Source: JAGLOK01 sp963677605
Lineage (GTDB): Bacteria > Bacillota > Clostridia > Christensenellales > UMGS416
Direction: 5' to 3'
DNA: 64,000 bases
NCBI GenBank assembly: GCA_963677605.2
Contig: CAXXDX010000001.1
Location: 62,001 to 126,000, forward strand
Shown here: one piece after another, positions 50,157 to 58,871 of the stretch
Layout of the letters: every line of letters begins with the position of its first letter
Position numbering within the stretch: the stretch's first letter is position 1
Made by a program: the position numbers and the translations under genes
Notes under the pieces: model-generated
Database searches by the model: none
What the model saw: only the letters and a program-made list of their open reading frames with translations
What the model was told of the DNA's origin: nothing

Positions 50157-51455
50157 TTAATCTCTTAAATCGGTTACTCTCTGCGCCTTACCCTGAAAAC
50201 GCTTTAGTGTGTTAGGCTCTACCAGCCTTACTTTTGCATCTATAGAAAGCATTGTTCGGATTTTCGCGCGTATATTATTTTGAAGACTCTCAAGCCTTGA
50301 ATAATTTTCAAGAAGAGATGAGTCGGCCACTTCAACCAATATCTCAAGTTTGTCCAGCCAATCTTCACGAGTAACGATTATCTCGTAATGCGGCTCAACT
50401 TCCTGAGACTTTAGTAATACTTCTTCAATCTGTGACGGGAATACGTTAACTCCGCGAATAACCAGCATATCATCGCTTCTTCCCTTAATCTTTGCCATTC
50501 TTTTAAGCGTTCTGCCGCATCCGCATCTTTCCGGTATAAGATATGATATATCTTTTGTTCTATAGCGAAGAATCGGCAAGGCTTCTTTTGTAACGGCAGA
50601 AATTACTACTTCTCCTTGCTCGCCGTCAGGCAAAACCTCACCCGTTATAGGATCTATAATTTCTACAATAAAATGATCTTCGTTGATGTGCATTCCGCAT
50701 TTATGTGTACACTCACCTGAAACGCCGGGGCCTATTATTTCTGAAAGACCGTAATTTTCAGTAGCAGTAATGCCAAGCCTTTTTTCAAGTTCGGCTCTCA
50801 TCTCCTCCGTGGAAGCTTCAGCTCCGAAAAGTCCGTATTTTAGTTTTAAATCTTTTGTTGGATCAATCCCCATTTTCTCCATTACTTCTGATATATAAAG
50901 AGCATAGGAAGGAGTGGAAATAAGCACAGTCGTTTCAAAGTCCTTCATCAGCATTATCTGCTTTTCCGTGTTTCCGCTTGATGCCGGAACAACCATAGCA
51001 CCAATCTTCTCAAGCGCATAGTGAAGGCCGAATGCACCGGTAAACAATCCATAACCAAAAGCAACCTGTGCTGTGTCATGAATGTGTGCTCCGCCTGCAA
51101 CGCATAATCGCGCCATGACTTCCGACCACATATCAAGATCGTTTTTGGTATACCCTACAACAGTAGGCTTTCCTGTCGTGCCGCTTGATGCGTGTACACG
51201 CACAACATCCTCTTTTGGCACAGCAAACATACCAAACGGATATGTGTCGCGCAAATCATCTTTAACTGTGAATGGAATTTTCTTTAAATCTTCAAGTGTT
51301 TTTATATCATCGGGGGTAATCCCGGCTTTATCAAATTTGTCTTTGTATAACGCAACGTTTTGATATACTCTTTTTACAGCGTCCAATAGGTTTTTTGTTT
51401 GAATGTCTCTTATTTCTTCACGCGTCGCTGTTTCTGCTTTTTCGTTCCAATACAT
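50157..51455 (-). CDS. paaK: Phenylacetate-CoA ligase (copy 2)
   Basis: 432 residues, the same length as copy 1. VHASSGTTGKPTVVGYT, NYGLSEIIGPGVSGEC and DDMLVIRGVNVFPSQIE are present. The ATG at 51453-51455 (MYWNEKAETA) follows GGAAAGGG; a longer TTG frame to 51470 would place the start before that site. First gene of paaK-iorA-iorB-paaK-ACT. The two copies differ throughout, so this is an old duplication or two substrate specificities. Confidence 0.92.
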   Translation of the reverse strand: MYWNEKAETATREEIRDIQTKNLLDAVKRVYQNVALYKDKFDKAGITPDDIKTLEDLKKIPFTVKDDLRDTYPFGMFAVPKEDVVRVHASSGTTGKPTVVGYTKNDLDMWSEVMARLCVAGGAHIHDTAQVAFGYGLFTGAFGLHYALEKIGAMVVPASSGNTEKQIMLMKDFETTVLISTPSYALYISEVMEKMGIDPTKDLKLKYGLFGAEASTEEMRAELEKRLGITATENYGLSEIIGPGVSGECTHKCGMHINEDHFIVEIIDPITGEVLPDGEQGEVVISAVTKEALPILRYRTKDISYLIPERCGCGRTLKRMAKIKGRSDDMLVIRGVNVFPSQIEEVLLKSQEVEPHYEIIVTREDWLDKLEILVEVADSSLLENYSRLESLQNNIRAKIRTMLSIDAKVRLVEPNTLKRFQGKAQRVTDLRD

Positions 51456-51559
51456 AAATGCCCTTTCCAATCCAATGAGGCATAAGTCTATAAATTACAC
51501 CTGCCGTACTTCCGTTTTAAAATAATATTATATGAACTTAATTAAAAAGTATAAAATTC

Positions 51560-51587
51560 ATTATACAGTTTTATGAATATATTTCAA
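51560..51587 (-). promoter_or_regulatory. Promoter of the paaK-iorAB cluster
   Basis: Minus strand TTGAAA (51582-51587), 16 bases, TATAAT (51560-51565), about 105 bases before paaK copy 2. Confidence 0.65.
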
Positions 51588-51657
51588 GCAAAATGCATTT
51601 ATTATATAAAGAAGAAAACTATGTACAATCTCTAAACTTTAAAGCAAAATATTTCGC

Positions 51658-51840
51658 CTAGAATTTATTTATAATAATTCCCAGCATAATCAGTATAAAC
51701 GCTATTGTCAGCAATGCCATATCCGGTATGCTGCCAATAATCGGCACATTCAAATTATAAAAATATTCGTTTACTATCGCATAAAGCCCCAATATCAGAG
51801 CAATCCAAAATACAGCCTTGGAAGGCTTAGTTATCCCCAT
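51658..51840 (-). CDS. Small two-segment membrane protein
   Basis: 60 residues with two hydrophobic helices (AVFWIALILGLYAIVNEYFY and ALLTIAFILIMLGIIINKF). GGGAG lies 6 bases before the ATG. No family recognised. It follows the C_GCAxxG_C_C gene by 14 bases and is probably co-transcribed with it. Confidence 0.6.
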   Translation of the reverse strand: MGITKPSKAVFWIALILGLYAIVNEYFYNLNVPIIGSIPDMALLTIAFILIMLGIIINKF

Positions 51841-51854
51841 TATATCTCCCTAAA

Positions 51855-52274
51855 TTATGAATATTTTTCAGCAAGCCACAAACAAATGTCTTTTATTAAC
51901 GGCAAACAAATACTTTGTTTCTTAATTTTCATTTCTTCCAGAACCTGAACATTGTCGTTGAAATCTATGTCGAGTATTCTGTCACAGTTTATACTTTTAT
52001 ACTTACTCTCAACAAAGGCAATAAACTCTCTTCCAGCTTCTGCTTTGTCTCCTTTTTCCATTAGCCCAATTATCATAAGCCCGCCGCTGACGGCGCCGCA
52101 CACTGATACTCTGATTCCTGCAAGTCCGCCTCTGAAAGGCTCGGAAATTTCTTTTAGCATATCGCTTTCTTTTGAAAAAAAGTCCGCCATACTAGTTGCT
52201 ACAGTTTGAGCGCAATTATATCCGCCTGTCATAAATCTTTCTGTAACCAGTTCTAGAAGTTCATTTTTAGTCAT
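51855..52274 (-). CDS. C_GCAxxG_C_C family redox-type protein
   Basis: About 139 residues. The family cysteine pattern is visible: GGYNCAQT, VCGAVSGG, NCDRILD and SICLPLIKDIC. Members are small, helical and of unknown function, sometimes near electron-transfer or transport genes. The ATG at 52272-52274 follows GGAGG and overlaps the stop of the upstream carrier (ATGA). Confidence 0.82.
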   Translation of the reverse strand: MTKNELLELVTERFMTGGYNCAQTVATSMADFFSKESDMLKEISEPFRGGLAGIRVSVCGAVSGGLMIIGLMEKGDKAEAGREFIAFVESKYKSINCDRILDIDFNDNVQVLEEMKIKKQSICLPLIKDICLWLAEKYS

Positions 52275-53182
52275 CCTATTCCTCCAGTAATGAAATACAT
52301 CCACAAAGGTATTGATGCAACCGATATAACTGTTGTAAATGCTACAAGTTCACTTGCAAACCTTGGATTTTTGTCATACCTAGTTGCAAGGATAACAGTG
52401 TTTGCTGCCGCCGGCATAGCCGAAAGCAGCACGCATGATGCATATAATACATCCCCTAATCCAAAAGGCTTGAGCGCGAAAAACATTATTGTCGGCCAGA
52501 CAATAAATCTGAAAACCGATAGCAGGTAAATGCTTTTTTCACGAAGCACTTCTTTTAATTTGCTGTCAGCTAGATATGCTCCAATTAAGAGCATGGCAAG
52601 AGGAGAAGTCATCCCGCCTACCATTGAAAGAGCATTGTATATTGGTGTTGGAAGTTTAAGCTGAAGAACAAATAACAAAATACCTAAAAATACTGCTATA
52701 AGCGGAGGTCTTGTAAATGGTTTATACCACTTGCTAGCTTTTCCTGTATAAAGCCACACACCTACAGTCCACATATATATGTTAAATACCATAACAAATA
52801 TAGCAACATATATTATTCCTTCTGCGCCGAAAAGTCCGCCAAGAACAGGATATCCTAGATATCCGCAGTTTGGAAAAGCAGTTGCATAAGTTAATATCGG
52901 TCTTTTATCGTCAGGCGATTTTTTCCATACATGATATCCGACTAAAAGTCCCGTTCCTATAAGCGCAAATCCTATTATTGCGGCAATCCCCATATTCTTA
53001 AGTAAATCAGAGGAATATTCTACCTGAAAATTTTTCAAAATGAGCATTGGTGCAGCAAATGTCACCAAAAAATTTGCTAGTTTTTTTCTTACGTCGTGTG
53101 TGAATATATCAAGCTTCGCAACCAAAAAACCGACAATCATTACAATAAACAAAGTCAGCGTCTGGTTAAATACATCTTGCAT
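52271..53182 (-). CDS. AEC-family transporter (auxin efflux carrier type)
   Basis: About 303 residues, around ten membrane segments in two halves. FPNCGYLGYPVL and the C-terminal LLSAMPAAANTVILATRYD are the broken-helix motifs of AEC/malonate-type carriers. The substrate is unknown; an organic acid is likely in bacteria. I prefer the ATG at 53180-53182 after TGGGGA; a TTG four codons earlier is possible. Confidence 0.87.
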   Translation of the reverse strand: MQDVFNQTLTLFIVMIVGFLVAKLDIFTHDVRKKLANFLVTFAAPMLILKNFQVEYSSDLLKNMGIAAIIGFALIGTGLLVGYHVWKKSPDDKRPILTYATAFPNCGYLGYPVLGGLFGAEGIIYVAIFVMVFNIYMWTVGVWLYTGKASKWYKPFTRPPLIAVFLGILLFVLQLKLPTPIYNALSMVGGMTSPLAMLLIGAYLADSKLKEVLREKSIYLLSVFRFIVWPTIMFFALKPFGLGDVLYASCVLLSAMPAAANTVILATRYDKNPRFASELVAFTTVISVASIPLWMYFITGGIG

Positions 53183-53203
53183 TAATGTCCCCAATCATAA
53201 CTT

Positions 53204-53241
53204 TTGCACTTCATTATATTAAAGCATAAAGGTAAGTGCAA
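53204..53241 (-). promoter_or_regulatory. AEC-carrier promoter flanked by an 8-bp inverted repeat
   Basis: Minus strand TTGCAC (53236-53241), 17 bases, TATAAT (53213-53218). TTGCACTT and AAGTGCAA form a perfect inverted repeat with one arm over the -35 (53234-53241) and the other at the start site (53204-53211). The layout resembles two repressor half sites. No atp terminator is visible between atpC and this promoter. Confidence 0.65.
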
Positions 53242-53251
53242 TAGGTAAAGT

Positions 53252-53665
53252 TTAGTCAATGTTGATATTTCTTTTGATTCTGAGCCTTGCCATAGCTCGC
53301 GCCAGCGATGACATTGTTGAATGATATTCATTGAGCGACTGCTTCTGGCGAAGGCGTTCCTGAGCTCTTTTTTCAGCTTCAGCCGCGCGCCTTGCATCTA
53401 TTTCATCCGGCCATTCAACAGTCTGTGCCATCATTGTAACTCCCGCGGGAGTAATCTCAATAAATCCTTCAGAAGTAAATGCAGTTTTCCATTCGCCGTC
53501 CATCTTCAAATCTATCTGTCCAATAGCTACAGCAATTATCATAGGCGCATGCCCAGCCAATATCCCGCGTTTTCCTTCGGGAGTATCAAATATCATAGAC
53601 TCTATATTCCCGCTGTAAAACATTCTTTCGGGAGTTATGATATCTATATTATACAGGCTTGCCAT
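53252..53665 (-). CDS. atpC: ATP synthase epsilon subunit
   Basis: 137 residues. N-terminal beta sandwich (IDIITPERMFYSGNIESMIF, GKRGILAGHAPM) and a C-terminal helical hairpin (DEIDARRAAEAEKRAQERLR). It couples the F1 central stalk to the c-ring and can inhibit ATP hydrolysis. Its ATG overlaps the atpD stop (TAATG). Last gene of the atp operon. Confidence 0.95.
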   Translation of the reverse strand: MASLYNIDIITPERMFYSGNIESMIFDTPEGKRGILAGHAPMIIAVAIGQIDLKMDGEWKTAFTSEGFIEITPAGVTMMAQTVEWPDEIDARRAAEAEKRAQERLRQKQSLNEYHSTMSSLARAMARLRIKRNINID

Positions 53666-55065
53666 TACATCTCACTCGCTTTGCGTCTTGCATCTTCAAT
53701 GTTGCCTACCATATAAAATGCGCTTTCAGGAAGATCATCAGCTTTTCCATCAACAATTTCTTTAAAGCTCTCAATAGTCTCATTAAGCGGTACATATCTT
53801 CCTTTGTTTCCTGTGAAAATTTCAGCGGAAAACATTGGCTGTGATAAAAATCTTTCGATTTTTCTTGCACGGTAAACCGTCATCCTATCCTGCTCTGAAA
53901 GCTCGTCCATACCCAATATGGCAATTATGTCCTGAAGCTCTATATATCTCTGTAGTATCTCCTGCACTGCACGTGCCGTGTGGTAGTGAGTCTCTCCCAC
54001 TATGTGGGGCTCTAAAATACGGCTTGTGGATTCCAGCGGATTTACGGCCGGATATATGCCTTTTTCAACAACTTTTCTGGAAAGAACTGTAGTTGCATCC
54101 AGATGCGAGAATATTGATGCCGGCGCAGGGTCTGTAAGGTCATCAGCAGGCACGAAAATTGCCTGTACCGATGTAATTGAGCCTGTTTTGGTTGATGTGA
54201 TTCTCTCCTGCAGCGCTCCTACTTCTGTTGCAAGTGTCGGTTGGTATCCGACTGCGGAAGGAGATCTTCCCAAAAGTGCGGAAACTTCGCTTCCAGCCTG
54301 TACAAATCTAAAGATATTATCTATGAAAAGCAAAACATCCTGATTTTTTGCATCTCTAAAATATTCGGCAAGCGTAAGTCCTGTAAAGGCTGCCCGCATA
54401 CGTGATCCGGGCGGCTCATTCATCTGTCCGAATGCAAGGGCTGTTTTTTCAAGAACTCCTGTCTCAGCCATTTCATTGAGCATTTCGTTTCCTTCACGGC
54501 TTCGCTCTCCGACTCCTGTAAACACTGAAAGTCCGCCGTGCTCCATGGCAATGTTATGAATCATCTCCATGATTAGAATAGTTTTGCCAACACCTGCTCC
54601 GCCGAAAAGTCCGATCTTTCCGCCTTTAGCATAAGGCTGGAGAAGGTCAATAACTTTTATACCTGTCTCAAATATCTCAGTTGCCATTTTCTGTTGAGTG
54701 AAATCCGGAGCATGTCTGTGGATTTGCCACATTTCTTCAGCGGGGATATCACCTTTTCCATCAATAGGCTTACCCAGAACATCCATTGCCCTTCCCAAGA
54801 TTCCTTCACCTACAGGCACTTTGATAGGTGCTCCGGTGTCATATACTCGAAGTCCGCGCGATAGTCCGTCGGTTGCTTCCATAGCGATGCAGCGAACAAC
54901 TCCGTTACCTAAATGCTGCGCGACTTCCATAGATACTTCTCTTGTTGTATCTTTTACTATTAGTTTATTGTATATAGGCGGCGGCGCATCTTCTTTAAAC
55001 GCTACATCCAGTACCGGTCCTATTATCTGTGTTAAATATCCGATTTTTTCGTGTTCTTGTGCCAT
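53665..55065 (-). CDS. atpD: ATP synthase beta subunit
   Basis: 466 residues, catalytic subunit. Walker A GGAGVGKT, GERSREGNEM, LLFIDNIFRFVQAG and ALLGRSPSAVGYQPTL are all intact. AAGGAG precedes the ATG. It is separated from atpG by an unrelated hydrolase gene, which is unusual for this operon. Confidence 0.98.
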   Translation of the reverse strand: MAQEHEKIGYLTQIIGPVLDVAFKEDAPPPIYNKLIVKDTTREVSMEVAQHLGNGVVRCIAMEATDGLSRGLRVYDTGAPIKVPVGEGILGRAMDVLGKPIDGKGDIPAEEMWQIHRHAPDFTQQKMATEIFETGIKVIDLLQPYAKGGKIGLFGGAGVGKTILIMEMIHNIAMEHGGLSVFTGVGERSREGNEMLNEMAETGVLEKTALAFGQMNEPPGSRMRAAFTGLTLAEYFRDAKNQDVLLFIDNIFRFVQAGSEVSALLGRSPSAVGYQPTLATEVGALQERITSTKTGSITSVQAIFVPADDLTDPAPASIFSHLDATTVLSRKVVEKGIYPAVNPLESTSRILEPHIVGETHYHTARAVQEILQRYIELQDIIAILGMDELSEQDRMTVYRARKIERFLSQPMFSAEIFTGNKGRYVPLNETIESFKEIVDGKADDLPESAFYMVGNIEDARRKASEM

Positions 55066-55099
55066 GTTTTCTCCTTATCGCACCTTATAACGTAATATA

Positions 55100-55744
55100 T
55101 TATTCAGTAACAGCTTCCATAAATGCTTTTGCCAGAGCCATATGTCCTCTGACATTCGGGTGAACTCTGTCCCAAGCAAATGCAGCAGTTGGAATATGTT
55201 CCGTTAATTTATCAAAAGCAGCCTGTGTGTCCACAAACAATGTATCATACTTATCCGCAATTTCTTTAACAGCCTCACCATATTCATCCATCATACTGCG
55301 CATCGGGTCATCTTTTCTCGGCTCAATAAAATATGGTGTCATAAGTACAATTCCCGAAACTTTTTTTAAAGTTTTAGCTACAAGCTTATCTAAGATTTTT
55401 TTGTATTCATCAATATACACATGTTCTTCTTTAATCAGTGGTTTATCAAACTGACGCCACACATCATTTATGCCAATCATTATGCTGAGCCAATCTGGAT
55501 TCTGATCAAACACATCAGTTTCCCATCTTGCATCTAAATCGCGCACTTTATTACCGCTTATACCCATATTCACGACTCTGATGTTGTGTTCCGGATAATC
55601 AACAGCCAAAAGGCCGCGAACCAAATTCACATAACCGGTACCATAACATTCATCCCACGTGCCTTCTCCCACAGGTTTCGCTCTTCCGCAGTCTGTTATC
55701 GAGTCTCCTATAAAAAGAAGCTTGCTGTTTTTGTTGATTTTCAT
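55100..55744 (-). CDS. SGNH/GDSL hydrolase inserted in the atp operon
   Basis: 214 residues. The four SGNH blocks are visible: FIGDSITD (nucleophile Ser), NMGISGNKV (Gly), MIGINDVWRQF (Asn) and WDRVHPNVRGH (Asp-His). There is no signal peptide, so it is cytoplasmic. The closest known types are carbohydrate or acyl esterases; the substrate is unknown. The ATG at 55742-55744 lies one base after the atpG stop and uses AAAGGAAG within atpG, so it is translationally tied to the ATP synthase genes. atpD follows after 34 bases with its own ribosome binding site. Confidence 0.88.
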   Translation of the reverse strand: MKINKNSKLLFIGDSITDCGRAKPVGEGTWDECYGTGYVNLVRGLLAVDYPEHNIRVVNMGISGNKVRDLDARWETDVFDQNPDWLSIMIGINDVWRQFDKPLIKEEHVYIDEYKKILDKLVAKTLKKVSGIVLMTPYFIEPRKDDPMRSMMDEYGEAVKEIADKYDTLFVDTQAAFDKLTEHIPTAAFAWDRVHPNVRGHMALAKAFMEAVTE

Positions 55745-55745
55745 C

Positions 55746-56615
55746 TTATCTTCCTTTAGCGGCATTAGCGCCGTTAATTATTTCAGTTATCTCATTAGTA
55801 ATTGCAGACTGTCTTGCTCTTGTATAATCATGATTAAGTCTGGTTATTATCTTGTCTGCATTGTCTGTTGCGCTTTCCATCGCTGTCATTCTGTTGCTTT
55901 GCTCTGAAGCATACGCCTGTACTAGAGCTGCAAATATAACGCCAATGATATATTGAGGAACAAGATCGTCAAACACAATTTTTGGAGACGGATCGTATTG
56001 AAATGTTCCTGAAAACTTATGTTCAAGTTCTACATCTTCAAATCCTTTTCTTGATAGAGGCAAGAGTTCCAAAACTCTGGTTTCCTGACTGATTGTAGTA
56101 ATCAAATGAGTATATATAATCTTTACGCGGTCAATCAGCTTCTGGTTATATAAATCAATAATGACTTCAGCAATCTGCCTTGCGTTTTCAAGCTGTGGGT
56201 TTTGCGCTGTGTGAAGGAACTCAATGTCAACCATATAGTTTTTTCTGTTGAAAAAACTTGTTGCCATATGCCCAACAGTAAATATATATTTTTCTTCAAT
56301 ACCTTCCATCTCGGATACAGCCAGATTTAATACATTGTGATTGTAAGGACCGCACAGTCCTTTATCTCCAGCGATTACTATATACGCTGTTCTGTCTCCG
56401 GGATTCTCATTTAAAAACGGGTGTTCAATATCTTCGCTATATACCAAGATGTCTTTAATTATAGATCGTATTTTGTCAATATATGTTTTGTTTTTTGCCT
56501 GTTTTTCGAGCGCGTTTCTCATTTTAACAGTAGAAATCAAGTGCATGGCTTTTGTGATTTTCCTTGTTTGGGAAATCGCACCTATGCGGTTTTTGATTTC
56601 ATGCATGTTAATCAT
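55746..56615 (-). CDS. atpG: ATP synthase gamma subunit
   Basis: 289 residues, central rotor shaft of F1. N-terminal helix MHEIKNRIGAISQTRKITKAM, AGDKGLCGPYNHNVL, and the C-terminal helix ESATDNADKIITRLNHDYTR are conserved. GGAG lies 8 bases before the ATG, which overlaps the atpA stop (ATGA). Confidence 0.96.
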   Translation of the reverse strand: MINMHEIKNRIGAISQTRKITKAMHLISTVKMRNALEKQAKNKTYIDKIRSIIKDILVYSEDIEHPFLNENPGDRTAYIVIAGDKGLCGPYNHNVLNLAVSEMEGIEEKYIFTVGHMATSFFNRKNYMVDIEFLHTAQNPQLENARQIAEVIIDLYNQKLIDRVKIIYTHLITTISQETRVLELLPLSRKGFEDVELEHKFSGTFQYDPSPKIVFDDLVPQYIIGVIFAALVQAYASEQSNRMTAMESATDNADKIITRLNHDYTRARQSAITNEITEIINGANAAKGR

Positions 56616-58132
56616 TGTTCAAGCTCCTTTACAAACTTATCAGTAAAATCCTGAGCTGCTTTTTTGACTTTTTCTTTCATTTCATCATCAAATATCCCTT
56701 TACTCTCAATCGTACGGAGTATATCAGGACAAACATATCCTATATGGTCAAGGAACTGATTTCTGTAATCGTCAATTTTCTCAACAGGCACTTCTAGAAG
56801 CATTCTCTGCTGTATTACATACAAAAGAACCACCTGTTCATGCTCAGGCAGAGGTGAAAACTGCTTCTGTTTAAGCATCTGAGTAAGACGTTCACCCTGA
56901 GCAAGAAGTCTTTGTGTCTGCTTATCAAGCTCTGATGAAAACTGAGCAAACACAGCCATCTCGCGATATTGAGCAAGGTCAAGTCTCAATTGTCCCGATA
57001 CTGTTTTCATCGCTTTTGTCTGTGCAGCACCGCCAACACGGGAAACTGAAAGACCAACGTTAACCGCAGGACGTATTCCTGCATTAAACAATTCGTTTTC
57101 CAGAAATATCTGCCCATCTGTGATTGATATTATATTAGTAGGTATATACGACGATATATCTCCTGCCATGGTCTCAACTATTGGAAGTGCTGTAATTGAT
57201 CCGCCGCCATGTGCAGTGGAAAGATGTGCTGCACGTTCAAGCAATCTTGAATGAAGATAGAAAACATCTCCAGGGTATGCTTCGCGTCCGGGTGGTCTGC
57301 GCAAAAGCAGCGACATTGATCTGTATGCTACAGCGTGTTTTGATAAATCATCATATATTATAAGGACATCTCTGCCGCCATACATAAAATCTTCAGCCAT
57401 AGCAGCCCCTGCATATGGGGCGATATACTGCATAGGTGCCAAATCGCTTGCCGGTGCAGCTACGACTATCGTATACTCAAGTGCTTCATTTTTATCAAGA
57501 GTATCTATTATCTGAGCTACAGTAGATGCCTTTTGCCCAATAGCAACATAGATGCAAACTACATCTTCGTGTTTTTGGTTTATAATTGTATCCACTGCGA
57601 TAGCAGTTTTTCCCGTCTGCCTGTCACCAATAATAAGCTCACGCTGTCCGCGTCCAATAGGAATCATTGAGTCTATTGAAAGAAGACCTGTTTTAAGCGG
57701 AGTGTCAACACTCTGTCTGTCCATTATCCTTGGAGCATCGCACTCAATCGGTCTTTTGTTTTTAGTGCGGATTCTGCCCTTTCCGTCAAGCGGTTCACCT
57801 AATGGATTTACCACTCTTCCTAAAAGCTCTTTTCCTACAGGCACCTCTACTACTCTTTCAGAGCCCAATACCTGCATGCCCTCGAAAACATTCTCTTGTC
57901 CGGAAAGAAGAACTGCGCCTACGCTGTCTTCTTCCATATTAAAAGCGATGCCGTAAATACCATCGCCGAATTCTAAAAGTTCACCATAGCGGCACTCTGT
58001 AAGCCCAGCGATATGCACTATTCCGTCACCGGAGTATGTCACAACTCCTTCGCGGCGCATGCCTGCTTGTTTAACTTTATATGTATCAACTTGCCTTTTA
58101 AGCTCGCTAATCGATTTTATATACATATCCAT
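56612..58132 (-). CDS. atpA: ATP synthase alpha subunit
   Basis: 506 residues. GDRQTGKT P-loop, SISELKRQVDTYKVKQ N-terminus, LLRRPPGREAYPGDVFYLHS and NVGLSVSRVGGAAQ are conserved. The N-terminal segment that normally contacts the delta subunit helical domain is of ordinary length, although the delta gene lacks that domain. It starts 10 bases after the delta stop. Confidence 0.97.
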   Translation of the reverse strand: MDMYIKSISELKRQVDTYKVKQAGMRREGVVTYSGDGIVHIAGLTECRYGELLEFGDGIYGIAFNMEEDSVGAVLLSGQENVFEGMQVLGSERVVEVPVGKELLGRVVNPLGEPLDGKGRIRTKNKRPIECDAPRIMDRQSVDTPLKTGLLSIDSMIPIGRGQRELIIGDRQTGKTAIAVDTIINQKHEDVVCIYVAIGQKASTVAQIIDTLDKNEALEYTIVVAAPASDLAPMQYIAPYAGAAMAEDFMYGGRDVLIIYDDLSKHAVAYRSMSLLLRRPPGREAYPGDVFYLHSRLLERAAHLSTAHGGGSITALPIVETMAGDISSYIPTNIISITDGQIFLENELFNAGIRPAVNVGLSVSRVGGAAQTKAMKTVSGQLRLDLAQYREMAVFAQFSSELDKQTQRLLAQGERLTQMLKQKQFSPLPEHEQVVLLYVIQQRMLLEVPVEKIDDYRNQFLDHIGYVCPDILRTIESKGIFDDEMKEKVKKAAQDFTDKFVKELEQ

Positions 58133-58142
58133 GTGTTATATC

Positions 58143-58364
58143 CTAACTTTCCTGGACGAGATATTTCTTCATTTCCTCAAGTCTGCGCTTTAATGAATAG
58201 TCATATAAATGACTTCTTATGTGCACGATAAATCCTCCCAGAAGCGATTTGTCCACTTCCTGTTTCAATTCGACTTTCTGGCCGATATATTTGGAAAACT
58301 TATCTTCTATCTGTTTTACCTTCTCATCATCCAGTTTGAAGGCGGAAATCAATAACCCTTCCAT
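58143..58364 (-). CDS. atpH: ATP synthase delta subunit reduced to its C-terminal domain
   Basis: 73 residues instead of about 180. The sequence (LISAFKLDDEKVKQIEDKFS, then VELKQEVDKSLLGGFIVHIR and YDYSLKRRLEEMKKYL) matches only the last 70 residues of delta/OSCP, including the conserved VDxSLxGG and DxSxxxRLExM features. The N-terminal six-helix domain that caps F1 is absent. It is not a frameshift: atpF ends only 3 bases upstream, so there is no room for the missing 110 codons. AGGA lies 6 bases before the ATG. Confidence 0.85.
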   Translation of the reverse strand: MEGLLISAFKLDDEKVKQIEDKFSKYIGQKVELKQEVDKSLLGGFIVHIRSHLYDYSLKRRLEEMKKYLVQES

Positions 58365-58367
58365 GAA

Positions 58368-58850
58368 TTATCCTATCCTCTCGCGTTCAAAGAAGTTTTC
58401 GATTACTCTCTCATTGTCTTCAGCTTTTACTTCGCGCTCAAGTACCCTTGCAGCAATGCCGACAGCAAGGTCTGCAACTTCTTCTCTCATCCTTGCCTGT
58501 GCTGTTTCGCGCTCTGCAGCAATCTCTGTTCTTGTGGATGCAAGAATATCCTTTGCAGTATCTCTGGCTTCGTCAATAATCTTCTCAGCACGCTTGTTTG
58601 CATTGTTGCGGGCTTCTTTAATGATTTCGTCCGCTTCTTTTTTAGAAGATGCTACGCTCTTTTCATAATCAGCAATTTTCTCTGCAAGATCTGCTTCCTG
58701 ACGTTCAAGATTTTCTCTGCGCTCGTCAAAGGAGGCGCTTCTTGCGTCGATAAACTTCTTAACCGGCTTATACAAAAGCCATCTCAAAAAGAAAAATAAT
58801 ATTACGACATTTATTATATGTGCCGCGATAGTTACAAAGTCAATATGCAT
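58368..58850 (-). CDS. atpF: ATP synthase b subunit
   Basis: 160 residues: one N-terminal membrane helix (IAAHIINVVILFFFLRWLLY) and a long charged helix for the peripheral stalk. The C-terminus ends normally (LAVGIAARVLEREV...), with no fused delta domain. GGAAG precedes the ATG. Confidence 0.95.
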   Translation of the reverse strand: MHIDFVTIAAHIINVVILFFFLRWLLYKPVKKFIDARSASFDERRENLERQEADLAEKIADYEKSVASSKKEADEIIKEARNNANKRAEKIIDEARDTAKDILASTRTEIAAERETAQARMREEVADLAVGIAARVLEREVKAEDNERVIENFFERERIG

Positions 58851-58871
58851 AATATCTTCCTATCTTGTGTC

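Noticed and set aside
58143..58364. Short atpH explained by a frameshift
   Set aside because: atpF ends 3 bases upstream in a normal way, so there is no DNA for the missing N-terminal domain in any frame.
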